64,000 nucleotides of DNA from Rheinheimera soli (GTDB taxonomy: Bacteria > Pseudomonadota > Gammaproteobacteria > Enterobacterales > Alteromonadaceae). Each line of letters begins with the position of its first letter. Position 1 is the stretch's first letter. The stretch covers positions 1-64,000 of the forward strand of contig NZ_JAJOYU010000016.1 in the NCBI RefSeq assembly GCF_021290985.1. The letters are read 5' to 3'. A program made the translations under genes and the position numbers. Of the stretch, positions 46,085 through 55,200 are shown piece by piece. Below the pieces are notes generated by a model. That model worked only from the letters and a program-made list of their open reading frames with translations. It did no database searches and was not told the origin of the DNA.

Positions 46085-47416
46085 ATGGTTAGTGTAAAGG
46101 AGAAAATTGCTTACGGCCTCGGGGATACGGCAAGCAATATAGTGTTCCAGACCGTCATGTTGTTTCTGACGTTTTTTTATACCGACATTTATGGCATATC
46201 GCCGGCCTTTGTTGGCACCATGTTTCTGGCTGTGCGTATCATAGATGCAGTCACAGATCCGCTGATGGGCGCTCTTGCTGACCGTACTCAAAGCAAATAT
46301 GGCAAGTTCCGGCCTTATTTGCTTTGGTTTGCCTTACCTTTTGGTTTGATCAGTGTATTAGCCTTTACTACGCCGGATTTTGGCGAAGAAGGCAAAATGA
46401 TCTATGCCTTTGTCACTTACACCTTGCTGATGCTGGTCTACACCGCCATTAATATTCCTTATTGTGCTTTGGGGGCCGTGTTAACTGCCGATCCAAAAGA
46501 GCGGGTGTCAGTGCAGTCCTATCGTTTTGTATTTGCCATGCTCGGTGGCCTGATGGTGACCTCTTTAACTTTGCCGCTGGTGGAGTTTTTTGGTCAGGGC
46601 GACAGAGCCAAAGGTTATCAACTGACCATTATGGCGATGAGCGTGCTGGGCGTATTGATGTTCCTGGCTTGTTTTTATGGCACCAAAGAGCGGATTAACC
46701 CACCTAAAGAAAGCTTTAGCCGCAGCTACATGGACAATTTCCGTCAGCTGTGGAAAAACGATCAGTGGCGTGTTCTTGCACTAGTGGCCTTATGCCTGCT
46801 GAGTGGTTATGTACTTCGCACAACCCTGGCTATTTACTATGTGAAGTACTATCTGGAAATGCCGGATAGCATCACCCTGTTTATCACTTTGGGTATGCTT
46901 GGCAGTATGGTGGGCTGTATTATTGCGCAGCCTCTGGCCAAGCGTTACTGCAAGGTGAAGCTCTATATTGGCATACAGATTTTGGCCGCAGCCCTTTGTG
47001 CCAGTAGCTATTTTGTCGCAGCAGACAATGTCACTTTGGCCATAGGTTTGTATGTACTGTGGAATTTAGTATTCAACACTGGAACACCGCTGCTTTGGGC
47101 GAAAATGGCTGACACAGTTGATTATGGCCAATGGCTTACTGGTGTTCGCACTACAGGTATGGTGTATTCATCGATCATTTTCTTTATCAAAATGGGCATA
47201 GCTATAGGTGGTGCTTTAGGTGGCTGGTTGTTGGCAGGTATGGGCTATCAGGCGGATGTGGCTCAAACTGAAGAAACCAAAGCAGGCTTGTTGCTGGCTT
47301 TTAGCTTGTATCCGGCTATAGGGTCGTTGATTGTGGCTTTTGTCATGGGTGCTTATAAGCTAAATACGCAAAAAGTTGATGAAATCACCCTGGAATTGAA
47401 GAGAGCTGCAGAATAA
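46085..47416 (+). CDS. GPH-family (MelB-like) sugar/cation symporter
   Basis: An inner-membrane symporter of the glycoside-pentoside-hexuronide family, 443 residues and 12 helices. It begins VSVKEKIAYGLGDTASNIVFQTVMLFLTFFYTDIYGISPAFVGTMFL and contains DAVTDPLMGALADRTQSKYGKFRPYLLW, the family motif. Members import melibiose, lactose, xylosides or glucuronides with Na+ or H+. Placement after the GH1 gene and before the LacI gene suggests uptake of a beta-linked disaccharide into the cytoplasm for GH1. A hairpin (47433-47477) follows the gene. Confidence 0.9.
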   Translation: MVSVKEKIAYGLGDTASNIVFQTVMLFLTFFYTDIYGISPAFVGTMFLAVRIIDAVTDPLMGALADRTQSKYGKFRPYLLWFALPFGLISVLAFTTPDFGEEGKMIYAFVTYTLLMLVYTAINIPYCALGAVLTADPKERVSVQSYRFVFAMLGGLMVTSLTLPLVEFFGQGDRAKGYQLTIMAMSVLGVLMFLACFYGTKERINPPKESFSRSYMDNFRQLWKNDQWRVLALVALCLLSGYVLRTTLAIYYVKYYLEMPDSITLFITLGMLGSMVGCIIAQPLAKRYCKVKLYIGIQILAAALCASSYFVAADNVTLAIGLYVLWNLVFNTGTPLLWAKMADTVDYGQWLTGVRTTGMVYSSIIFFIKMGIAIGGALGGWLLAGMGYQADVAQTEETKAGLLLAFSLYPAIGSLIVAFVMGAYKLNTQKVDEITLELKRAAE

Positions 47417-47432
47417 AAGCTGCTAATATGAC

Positions 47433-47484
47433 GGACTACAGGGCATTTCAGTCTTTGCTGAATTACTCTGTAGTTCCCGATTTT
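47433..47484 (+). terminator. Probable terminator after the GPH transporter gene
   Basis: GG-ACTACAG pairs with CTGTAGT-CC (one bulged T), and an inner TTCAG/CTGAA stem lies in the loop. The sequence then runs to GATTTTCTT. It separates the GH1-transporter pair from the LacI gene. Confidence 0.45.
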
Positions 47485-47516
47485 CTTAGACTTAACCAGA
47501 AGTGACAGCACTATTT

Positions 47517-48512
47517 ATGGCGACTATTTACGACGTTTCTCAGCTTGCAGGTGTATCTCTGGCGACTGTCTCCAGAGTGATGAATAAAAACACCAATGTC
47601 AGTGAAAAGACCAAACAAAAAGTGCTGGCCGCTATGGCTGAACTGGGCTACAGGCCCAACACTTTTGCTCAGTCTTTGGCGTCAAATTGCTCGAATAGTG
47701 TTGGGGTATTAGTTTCTCAGCTGGATGGTCCTTATTACGGTCCTATGATGGCGGAAATAGAAGCTGCACTGCGAGCCGATAACCGTCACGTCATTATTGC
47801 TGTAGGACACAGCGACGCCGCTCAGGAAATAGACAGCGTAGAGTTTTTGCTGAGCAAAGGCTGTGACGCTTTGATCCTGGATGTGGAAGCTATTTCCGAT
47901 GAATACCTGATTAAGCTCAGCAAAAGTTCTACTCCTATAGTACTGATCAACAGATACATAGCGGAGATCAGCGACTGCTGCATTTATTTAAACAATGAGC
48001 TGGGGGGTTATATGGCGACCCGGCATCTGCTTGATTTAGGCCACAGAGAGATTGCCTATATTTCAGGCCCATCAAAAAAACACGATGCCATAGAGCGGCT
48101 TGAAGGCCATAAAAGAGCTTTGGCCGAAGTGGGTATTTCTTACGATCCGGCGTTGTGTTTTGAAGGTGACTACAAAGAAGACAGTGGTGTGGATGGGATG
48201 AACTACCTGTTTAGTCAAAACAAAACTTTTACTGCTGTAGTCTGTGCCAACGACCAGATGGTGTCAGGTGCTATTTCAGTCTGCCTGGAACGGGGTATGA
48301 AAATTCCGCAGGAGTTGTCTTTTGTCGGTTACGACAATATTCCTTTTGCCCGATATGTTTCACCTAAACTGACCACAGTGAACAACCCTATTCATGAAAT
48401 GGGCAAAATGGCTGCTTTGTGGTTACTGAAGAATCTGTATAAAAAGGATGTTGAAGTAGCCAATGTTTTTGAACCAGAACTGGTGGTACGTAACTCAGCT
48501 ATCCGGATCTAA
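47517..48512 (+). CDS. LacI-family transcriptional regulator
   Basis: A 331-residue repressor. The LacI helix-turn-helix is at residues 2-25 (TIYDVSQLAGVSLATVSRVMN) with the hinge helix after it, then the periplasmic-binding-type sugar domain (SVGVLVSQLDGPYYGPMMAEIE, GHREIAYISGP, FVGYDNIPFARYVSPKLTTV). I chose ATG 47517 because the family starts at this residue; a GTG at 47502 would add five. It lies in the glucoside locus, and three matching operators (37175, 37286 and 44622) precede the receptor and GH1 operons, so it is the likely local repressor, relieved by a glucoside (inference). Confidence 0.92.
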   Translation: MATIYDVSQLAGVSLATVSRVMNKNTNVSEKTKQKVLAAMAELGYRPNTFAQSLASNCSNSVGVLVSQLDGPYYGPMMAEIEAALRADNRHVIIAVGHSDAAQEIDSVEFLLSKGCDALILDVEAISDEYLIKLSKSSTPIVLINRYIAEISDCCIYLNNELGGYMATRHLLDLGHREIAYISGPSKKHDAIERLEGHKRALAEVGISYDPALCFEGDYKEDSGVDGMNYLFSQNKTFTAVVCANDQMVSGAISVCLERGMKIPQELSFVGYDNIPFARYVSPKLTTVNNPIHEMGKMAALWLLKNLYKKDVEVANVFEPELVVRNSAIRI

Positions 48513-48527
48513 CCGTTGAGGAAGAAC

Positions 48528-48554
48528 AGCCTCTGTGCCAAAAACACAGAGGCT
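48528..48554. terminator. Bidirectional hairpin between LacI and DUF4198 genes
   Basis: AGCCTCTGTG, loop CCAAAAA, CACAGAGGCT is a perfect 10-bp stem in the 53-base gap between convergent genes. The T-tracts are weak, but position and stem strength fit a shared terminator. Confidence 0.65.
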
Positions 48555-48565
48555 CAGTCACAGAC

Positions 48566-49369
48566 TTAAGGTAAAGTCGCTTCTAAAGTTAAAGTTAAAC
48601 CTTCACGGATTTGATCCGCTAATTCAGAGTCGGCTTTAGCAGAATACGAAGCCTCAATCAAAAATACGCCTGCTTCAACAGGGGTGTAAGTAAACTGGCC
48701 GGTGGCATCAGTTTTATGCTGAACACGGCCTGCTTCATCACGGTAACGCTCACCTTCATAGGACACTTCCAGCTCAACACCAGCCTGGGCTTTACCGTTA
48801 ACTAAAAAGGTAAAAGTGACTGGCTCACCCGCCACTATGTCAGCTGGGTGAACTGAGCTTTTAAACTCCAAACCTTCGTTTTTCAGTGCCAGCACTTCAG
48901 AGGTTGGTTTGTTGACTGTGATAAAAGCCACGGAGCGGCTGCGGCTTTGGCTGGTCACTACGTCAGTCGCATTAGCCGGCAGTTCTTTAGCGCGGCTCTT
49001 TTTATCGGCCATCAGGCGTTTACGTTCATCACCAACTTTGTACATAGTGTTAAAACGTGCCGGGCCAGCTAACTCCAGTCTGTAAGTGCCTTCAGCATTC
49101 AGCTCTGCATCGACCTGAGATTTACGTTTGCCTTGGTATTTATGTTCAATCGCCTGTTTTTTGCCATCTGGCGTATACAAAGCTACGTTGTCTACCGGAA
49201 TACCTTTGTCTGCCACAAAAGTCATATTGGCGGCACTGACATCGGCAGACACCCAGCTACCAGTTTTAGATAATACAAAGTGACTTGGTACTACCCATAA
49301 GGTATGAGCCAAAGCCGGAGCGCTAACCGCAGTGGCAAGCAGTAATGAGGCCAGAATAGATTTTTTCAT
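48566..49369 (-). CDS. DUF4198 periplasmic protein
   Basis: A protein of 267 residues with a signal peptide (ILASLLLATAVSAPALAHTLWVVPSHFVL). It shows the DUF4198 pattern: a mature N-terminus starting HTLWVVPS and Ig-like beta domains (EPVTFTFLVNGKAQAGVELEV near residue 180, TDATGQFTYTPVEAGVFLIEASY near 225). The family is linked to metal uptake; related proteins such as NikK/CbiK accompany nickel or cobalt transporters, and here the neighbours suggest iron. It is the third gene of the minus-strand operon starting with the PepSY gene, 4 bases after DUF2271. Confidence 0.85.
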   Translation of the reverse strand: MKKSILASLLLATAVSAPALAHTLWVVPSHFVLSKTGSWVSADVSAANMTFVADKGIPVDNVALYTPDGKKQAIEHKYQGKRKSQVDAELNAEGTYRLELAGPARFNTMYKVGDERKRLMADKKSRAKELPANATDVVTSQSRSRSVAFITVNKPTSEVLALKNEGLEFKSSVHPADIVAGEPVTFTFLVNGKAQAGVELEVSYEGERYRDEAGRVQHKTDATGQFTYTPVEAGVFLIEASYSAKADSELADQIREGLTLTLEATLP

Positions 49370-49373
49370 AGGA

Positions 49374-49868
49374 CTAGTTTCCCTGTACTGAAGTAAGTTT
49401 AATTTTTCCCAGCTCAGTGCTGGCTTTTATTTCGATCTGAACAGCGCTGCCGTCCCAGGTGAATGCTTGCTTCGCCAGATTGCGTCCGCCTTGTTCACGG
49501 GCAGCTTCGACGAAAAGAACATAGTTACCTGCAGCCACGGCTTTACCTTGTTCGTCTTTGCCATCCCAGCGTACTTTGTAGCTACCAGGACCTTTGGTGG
49601 CGCCTGTTCTTGCATCCACTAATTGCGGCTCACTACGGCCCAATTTGCGCCAGAAACGGCGTAAGTCTTTAATCCAGTCAGGCTTGTCTAACCAGGCTTC
49701 AACTAAGCGCACTGGTTGCTGTTGTTCGTTTTCTATCCATACAGCCACATAAGGTCTGTGGTAAGTACCTGTCTCAATTTTTGGCAGCTCAACCTGAACT
49801 TCCAGTTCTGCTTGAGCCATAACAGTGCCGCAGCAAAACAGCATCACAGCGACTAAATACTTGTGCAT
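49374..49868 (-). CDS. DUF2271 periplasmic protein
   Basis: A 164-residue protein with a signal peptide (YLVAVMLFCCGTVMAQA). The mature part is a FlgD-like beta-sandwich of the DUF2271 family (PYVAVWIENEQQQPVRLVEAWLDKPDWIKDLRRFWRK, then YKVRWDGKDEQGKAVAAGNYVLFVEAARE). I chose ATG 49868 because GAGGGA precedes it and the signal peptide starts there. It lies between PepSY and DUF4198 genes, a trio that accompanies TonB siderophore-type receptors; the role is unknown. Confidence 0.85.
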   Translation of the reverse strand: MHKYLVAVMLFCCGTVMAQAELEVQVELPKIETGTYHRPYVAVWIENEQQQPVRLVEAWLDKPDWIKDLRRFWRKLGRSEPQLVDARTGATKGPGSYKVRWDGKDEQGKAVAAGNYVLFVEAAREQGGRNLAKQAFTWDGSAVQIEIKASTELGKIKLTSVQGN

Positions 49869-49879
49869 AATTTTCCCTC

Positions 49880-50488
49880 TTAATGAAACGAAGCTATATA
49901 AGCCAACAAAGCTAATACCAAACCAGCTACAGCCGTGGCATTGCCAAAATATCTTCTGTTGGGCTGACGCCACAATAAGTAAAAACCGGACAACGCAAAC
50001 AACACACAAAACACTGCAGTAATATCAATCAGCCATTTCCAGCTGCTGCCTGCATAACGGCCTTTATGTAAATCGTTGGCCAAAGCCAGGTAACCACCAA
50101 ACTCAGCGTCAAGTTCTGCAGTGCGCTCTGCTAAATCAATCACCACTGCGGCATAACCGGCAGGGCGCTTAAAATCAACTTCTAATAGTTCATCTTCTGG
50201 CGAAAAACTCAGGTTATAGCCGCCCTGTAATTGGTGCTCCTGCTTTAACCAATCGACATACAAGGCCATAGCTGCTTGTTGCTGATCTTCAGGAGTATTC
50301 AACAAATCAGGTAACTGTTCAGGCAGTTCCAACTGCAGCTGCTGGCTGGTTTTGCCCAGACTGCTGCTGAGTTCGGGGTGGTTTAAGGTGATACCCGTGA
50401 TGGCAAAAAATAACAGCAGTAACAATACCAACATTGCGCTGTAGGTATGTAACCAACGCATCCAACGAGCTAAAGCTGAACTTTTCAC
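49880..50488 (-). CDS. PepSY-associated membrane protein
   Basis: A 202-residue inner-membrane protein of the PepSY-TM group. An N-terminal membrane helix (WLHTYSAMLVLLLLLFFAITGITLNHPE) carries the family signature His. A periplasmic PepSY-like region follows, then WKWLIDITAVFCVLFALSGFYLLW and a last helix near the C-terminus. Relatives include small proteins beside ferric-siderophore receptors, thought to help iron reduction or release. The start is probably GTG 50488 with GGGGGTG upstream; a TTG at 50542 would add 18 residues. It heads the operon with DUF2271 and DUF4198, divergent from the receptor. Confidence 0.75.
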   Translation of the reverse strand: MKSSALARWMRWLHTYSAMLVLLLLLFFAITGITLNHPELSSSLGKTSQQLQLELPEQLPDLLNTPEDQQQAAMALYVDWLKQEHQLQGGYNLSFSPEDELLEVDFKRPAGYAAVVIDLAERTAELDAEFGGYLALANDLHKGRYAGSSWKWLIDITAVFCVLFALSGFYLLWRQPNRRYFGNATAVAGLVLALLAYIASFH

Positions 50489-50647
50489 AACACCCCCATA
50501 AAAAACTTTCGCTATGCTACTGAGAATTGTTCTTGTTTGCAAGCGATCTGCAAGTGATTGATTTTGCTGTTCGTCTCAAAAGCGCTCTTGCATGGCTTAT
50601 CACGACAACTGCAATTGCAAATGGTTCGCAATTGCTATTGATCTTTT

Positions 50648-50666
50648 AATGAGAATCACTATCATT
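50648..50666. promoter_or_regulatory. Fur-box-like site
   Basis: AATGAGAATCACTATCATT matches the Fur 19-bp palindrome pattern in most positions. It is 97 bases upstream of the receptor start. A weaker TGAGAATTGTTCTTG stretch near 50520 lies before the divergent PepSY gene, so iron may control both directions. Confidence 0.65.
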
Positions 50667-50762
50667 GGCGACCATTGCCCTTTCATTGCGTTTCTTTACA
50701 TAGTCCGGGTGTTGGTTTTATCCACTTTGTTGTGGTGAGCTGCCCGAATAACAGGAGTTTTT

Positions 50763-53189
50763 ATGTTCAAGTCCCGTCCGGCCAAACTGGTAGTCGCAAC
50801 TCAACTTGCTTTAGGTTTAATTGTTACGGCGCAGGCAGAAGATGCTGCTGCAATTCGAGATAACAATATTGAACATATAGTCGTTACGGCTTCAGGTTTT
50901 GAACAAAAACTGGTGGAGGCACCTGCCAGTATTTCAGTGATTACGGCAGAAGAGCTGCGCTCTCGTCCTTACACCACTTTGCTGGATGCGGTTCGGGATC
51001 TGGAAGGTGTTGATATTGGTGAAACCCGCGATAAAACCGGTCAGGGTACTATCAGTATGCGTGGTATGGGATCGGACTACACCTTGATTTTGGTGGATGG
51101 TAAACGTCAGAACAACCATGGTGATATTTATCCAAATAACTTTGGTGGTAACCAGTTTGGTCATATGCCGCCACTGGATACCATAGAACGTATTGAAGTG
51201 GTGCGTGGCCCGGCTTCTACCTTGTATGGTGCTGACGCTTTAGGTGGTGTCATCAACATTATTACCAAAAAAGTTACGAATGAATGGGCTGGCTCTGTCA
51301 GTCATAGCCGCACCGCACAAACAGATGACAGATTTGGTGAAGAGGTCACGACAGACTTCAACGTCATGGGGCCGTTAATACCAAATGTTTTGGGCATGTC
51401 TGTTCGTGGCAGTGCTTACAACCGTATGGCTTCAACCCCAACCTATTCACCTGTGGTTTATCCTAACGGCGAAGTGCTGAATCGCTCTTTGGGTTTTGGT
51501 TCTGGCGGTAAAACTGTAGATAACGACAGTTCAGTATTAGGTAGTCGTTTGAGCTGGACCCCGGTTGAAGGTCAGGCAATTTGGTTTGATATCGAAACAT
51601 CCACTCAGGAATACGATAACAGCCCCATCATCAACGACGATGGCAGCCGTGAATATCCGGTAGGTACAGTCGACAATATTCAGAGTATCTGGGCTGCTGG
51701 TAACTTCTGCCGGGGCGCAGCTGGCACCAATGCTAACGCTTGTGCCACTAATGGCGGCACCTGGACCCGTCGTGCCAACCCACAGGTTGGTTATAGCCCA
51801 ACTCAGGAATTTAGCCGTGATACCTGGTCTTTAAGCCACGAAGGTAAATGGGATCTGGGTAACAGTTTTATGTCGTTATCTTATGTCGATACACAAAACC
51901 ATGGCCGTACTTTACCTTTTACTTTGGCTGAACGTGCCCAGTTATTGACGATGATCGATGGCACTGGTGCTTATGCAGGTTTGTCAGTGGATGATCGCAG
52001 AGAGTTAGCAGCACAAACCTTCCTGCCAAGAGCCAAACGTAAAATGGCCAGCAATCAATATACTTTTGACGCCAAAATGGATATGCCATTTGAACTGGCG
52101 GGCCAGCACACAGCCATAGTGGGTACGCAAGTGATCCGTGGTGAACTGGAAGATGGTGTATTTGGTATGGAAAGCGGCACTCCAGGTGAAGTGCAGGAGC
52201 ACAATATGTGGTCCATTTTTGCTGAAGATACCTGGGATGCAACACAGGAATTCGCATTAACTGCAGGCTTGCGTCGTGACGACCACGAAGTCTTTGGCAG
52301 TGAGATGAGCCCACGTTTATATGGTGTGTATACCTTAAGCCCGGAATGGACTATCAAAGGCGGTGTCAGTACTGGTTATAAAACGCCAAAAACCACTCAG
52401 CTGTATGACGGCGTAGTTGGTTTTGGTGGCCAGGGTACATCCCCAATGTTTGGTAACCCGGATCTGAAACCAGAAACCAGTACGTCCACTGAAATTGCAG
52501 CCTATTGGGAACACCCGGATAACCATAACTTCAACATCACTATTTTCAATAATGAATTTGAAGACAAGATCGCCTCTCAGCCTTGTGGTACAGGCACTGC
52601 TTTGGTCTGTACTAACACAGGGGAATATGCTGAATTGGGTTATGCCACCAGCAGCAAAACGGTCAATATAGATAAAGTAACGATACAAGGCGCTGAGCTG
52701 GCAGGACGCTGGCAGATTATCGACAATGTCGCTTTCCGTGCTAACTACACTTACACCGACAGTGAGCAAAAAAGTGGTGCTAATGCAGGACAACCCCTGA
52801 CCAACACCGCCAAACATATGGCCAACCTGACGCTGGACTGGGCTGCGACTGATGATTTGAAAGTGTTTCTGACCTCAGAAATGCGCACTAAGCGCTACCG
52901 CACCTGGGACACTATTAAAGACGAAGCTCTGTACTTTAAAGCGTACGAAGTGCTGCACTTAGGTGCCAGCTATGAAGCCAGTGACACTGTCACCTTCACG
53001 GCCCGGATCAATAACTTAATGGATAAAGACTTCACCACCTACGACCTGAACTTTGTTGAATGTGACAGTGGTACCAACTGTGTGTTTGATGCCAATGGCG
53101 AAAATGGCTACATAGGCAGCTACACTGACCATTACAACAACAAAGACAAAGCCCGTAACTTATGGGTGAGTGTAAACGTTCGCTTCTAA
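50763..53189 (+). CDS. TonB-dependent receptor, CirA/FepA-like
   Basis: An outer-membrane receptor of 808 residues with a signal peptide (LVVATQLALGLIVTAQA), a TonB-box-like EHIVVTASGFEQ, a plug domain (RPYTTLLDAVRDLEGVDIGETRDKTGQGTISMRGMG, IEVVRGPASTLYGADALGGVINIITK) and a barrel with a C-terminal Phe (LWVSVNVRF). The plug matches catecholate siderophore and colicin receptors of the CirA/FepA type. The Fur-like site and the PepSY/DUF2271/DUF4198 neighbours support iron-siderophore uptake. AGGAG precedes the start and a strong terminator follows. The specific siderophore cannot be told. Confidence 0.9.
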   Translation: MFKSRPAKLVVATQLALGLIVTAQAEDAAAIRDNNIEHIVVTASGFEQKLVEAPASISVITAEELRSRPYTTLLDAVRDLEGVDIGETRDKTGQGTISMRGMGSDYTLILVDGKRQNNHGDIYPNNFGGNQFGHMPPLDTIERIEVVRGPASTLYGADALGGVINIITKKVTNEWAGSVSHSRTAQTDDRFGEEVTTDFNVMGPLIPNVLGMSVRGSAYNRMASTPTYSPVVYPNGEVLNRSLGFGSGGKTVDNDSSVLGSRLSWTPVEGQAIWFDIETSTQEYDNSPIINDDGSREYPVGTVDNIQSIWAAGNFCRGAAGTNANACATNGGTWTRRANPQVGYSPTQEFSRDTWSLSHEGKWDLGNSFMSLSYVDTQNHGRTLPFTLAERAQLLTMIDGTGAYAGLSVDDRRELAAQTFLPRAKRKMASNQYTFDAKMDMPFELAGQHTAIVGTQVIRGELEDGVFGMESGTPGEVQEHNMWSIFAEDTWDATQEFALTAGLRRDDHEVFGSEMSPRLYGVYTLSPEWTIKGGVSTGYKTPKTTQLYDGVVGFGGQGTSPMFGNPDLKPETSTSTEIAAYWEHPDNHNFNITIFNNEFEDKIASQPCGTGTALVCTNTGEYAELGYATSSKTVNIDKVTIQGAELAGRWQIIDNVAFRANYTYTDSEQKSGANAGQPLTNTAKHMANLTLDWAATDDLKVFLTSEMRTKRYRTWDTIKDEALYFKAYEVLHLGASYEASDTVTFTARINNLMDKDFTTYDLNFVECDSGTNCVFDANGENGYIGSYTDHYNNKDKARNLWVSVNVRF

Positions 53190-53212
53190 GCTTGTCTGCA
53201 GGCTAACCACAG

Positions 53213-53242
53213 AAAACCGCAGATGATCTCTGCGGTTTTTTT
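53213..53242 (+). terminator. Intrinsic terminator after the siderophore-type receptor
   Basis: AAAACCGCAGA pairs with TCTGCGGTTTT, with a short loop and a run of eight Ts. It ends the receptor transcript. Confidence 0.9.
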
Positions 53243-53424
53243 TGCCTGCATTAATTGTAGATACTGATTTGATTCGTGGTGTGCATACCCTGCAGCACAA
53301 TCTCAGAAAAAAAGTAAAACTGAAACTAAGTTTATCTGCCATCTGCAGTGCTTTGGTTGCGCTAACAATGCTACATTGTTGCTTTTCCAACCAAACCCTT
53401 TCCAACCAAACAAAGGTGACAAGG

Positions 53425-54423
53425 ATGCGACATAGTTTAACGCTGCTTTTTTTTATATCGTCTCTGGCTTTTGCCAATCCATCCCCTATTCCAGCCAACC
53501 CGGTACAACAACTAAAACCAGAGCTTGCTCAGGTGATTGCTGCCGATGCTCAGTTAGAGATACTGGCTGAAGGTTTTCGCTGGGCTGAAGGCCCTGTAGC
53601 TGAGCCCAAAACAGGGGATATTTTGTTTTCTGATGTACCGGAAAACAAAGTTTGGCGTTGGAATACGAAAGACGGTTTAACTTTGTATCTCAGCCCGTCA
53701 GGCCATACAGGTTTTGTTGACGAACCTTCTATCAAAGAAGGTGCTAATGGCTTGATTTTTAATCAGAACAATCAGTTGGTGCTGGCACAGCATGGTGACA
53801 GAAGACTGGCTGTATTGACGTCAATCGATGCCAAAGGCCCGGTATACCAGAGCTTGACCACCAGTTATCAAGGCAAGTTGTTTAACAGCCCTAATGATCT
53901 GGTGCAACACAGCAATGGCAGTTATTTATTCACCGACCCGCCTTATGGCTTAAAAGATGCGGACAACTCCAAACAAAAGCAGCAGACCTTTAACGGTGTC
54001 TATTGGCTTAAAGGCAATGATGTCACTGTTGTCACAGAGAAACTAACCCGCCCTAACGGTTTGGCGTTATCGCCGGATGAACAATGGCTTTATGTTGCCA
54101 ACTCAGATCCACAAGCTGCACAGTGGTGGAAATACCCTCTGGCAGCAGATGGCACCGCAGGTGAAGGTCAGCTATTTTTTGATGCCACAGCCTGGGTGAG
54201 CAGCAAGCCCGGCTTACCAGATGGGTTAAAAGTACTGCCATCTGGCCACTTGCTGGCGACTGGTCCTGGTGGTGTGCTGGTGTTTAACGCTAAAGGTGAA
54301 CATTTAGGCACTATTCAAACCGGAGTGGCAGCGGCCAATGTGGCATTGAGTTTGGATAAACAGTATTTATACATTACCGCTTCCAGTTACTTACTGCGGA
54401 TTAAACTGAAAACAGCAGTGTAA
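53425..54423 (+). CDS. SMP-30/gluconolactonase family protein
   Basis: A secreted protein of 332 residues with a signal peptide (HSLTLLFFISSLAFANP). The six-bladed propeller begins EGFRWAEGPVAEPKTGDILFSDVPENKVWRW and includes metal-site motifs SPNDLVQHSNGSYLFTDPPYGL and TRPNGLALSPDEQWLYVANSD. The family hydrolyses sugar lactones such as gluconolactone, which would suit oxidised glucosides from the nearby locus (inference). I chose ATG 53425 because AAAGGTGACAAGG precedes it; a longer frame from 53242 has no signal peptide. Confidence 0.88.
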   Translation: MRHSLTLLFFISSLAFANPSPIPANPVQQLKPELAQVIAADAQLEILAEGFRWAEGPVAEPKTGDILFSDVPENKVWRWNTKDGLTLYLSPSGHTGFVDEPSIKEGANGLIFNQNNQLVLAQHGDRRLAVLTSIDAKGPVYQSLTTSYQGKLFNSPNDLVQHSNGSYLFTDPPYGLKDADNSKQKQQTFNGVYWLKGNDVTVVTEKLTRPNGLALSPDEQWLYVANSDPQAAQWWKYPLAADGTAGEGQLFFDATAWVSSKPGLPDGLKVLPSGHLLATGPGGVLVFNAKGEHLGTIQTGVAAANVALSLDKQYLYITASSYLLRIKLKTAV

Positions 54424-54513
54424 GCAAAGGGCTGTGTATAGAAATGTAAAGCTGCTCTATTACTGAACAGCTTAAGGTTAAACTGCGGCCAATTGAATCC
54501 GGAGTACCAGCCC

Positions 54514-55197
54514 TTGAACCCTTTATTGCTGATAGATGATGACCAGGAACTCACCTCCATATTAAGCACTTACTTACAGCGTGAGGGCTTTGTGGTGCAG
54601 GTTGCAAACGACAGCCAGCTGGGCCTGCGGCAAGCCATTTCGGGTCAGTATGAATTACTGGTGCTGGATGTGATGATGCCAGGCTTAGACGGCATCTCTT
54701 TGTTACGCCAAATACGTCAGCATTCCAAAGTACCGGTCATCATGCTTACAGCTAAAGGCGATGACATCGACAAAGTGCTGGGGCTGGAACTGGGCGCTGA
54801 TGACTATGTCGCCAAACCTTGTTTGCCGCGCGAATTAGTGGCACGTATTCGGGCTATTTTGCGTCGGGTACAACAGCAGCAGGCTGAGCCAACCGAAGTG
54901 AAGGTAGGGCCTTTAACACTTGAACCTGGTGCACGTAAAGCCTGGGTCAATGGTCAGTTGATTCAGTTGACTGGCGCTGAATTCAGCGTGCTCTGGGTTT
55001 TAGCTTGTCAGGCCGGGCGACTGGTCAGTAAAGCCGAATTATCCTTACAGGCTTTAGGCAAAACCTTAACTCAATATGATCGCAGTCTGGATGTGCATAT
55101 CAGCAACATCCGCCAAAAACTGGGCAAAAGAGAAGACCAACAAGCCTGGATTGAAGCCGTGCGTGGCAAAGGCTATCAACTGATGCAGCGAATTTAA
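54514..55197 (+). CDS. OmpR-family response regulator, CpxR-like
   Basis: A 227-residue regulator with a receiver (LLLIDDDQELTSILSTYL, phospho-acceptor D52 in LVLDVMMPGLDG, T in IMLTAKG, K in YVAKPC) and a winged-helix output domain (from about residue 130, SLDVHISNIRQKLG, EAVRGKGYQL). ELTS, DKVLGLELGADDY and RELVARIRAILRR are close to CpxR. There is no ATG: I chose TTG 54514 because GGAG is 9 bases upstream, with TTG 54493 as alternative. The kinase gene follows after 3 bases. Confidence 0.88.
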   Translation: MNPLLLIDDDQELTSILSTYLQREGFVVQVANDSQLGLRQAISGQYELLVLDVMMPGLDGISLLRQIRQHSKVPVIMLTAKGDDIDKVLGLELGADDYVAKPCLPRELVARIRAILRRVQQQQAEPTEVKVGPLTLEPGARKAWVNGQLIQLTGAEFSVLWVLACQAGRLVSKAELSLQALGKTLTQYDRSLDVHISNIRQKLGKREDQQAWIEAVRGKGYQLMQRI

Positions 55198-55200
55198 GTT

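Noticed and set aside
53242-53424. Long N-terminal extension of the SMP-30 protein
   Set aside because: ATG 53425 has a good ribosome site and opens a signal peptide; the extension starts in the previous terminator.
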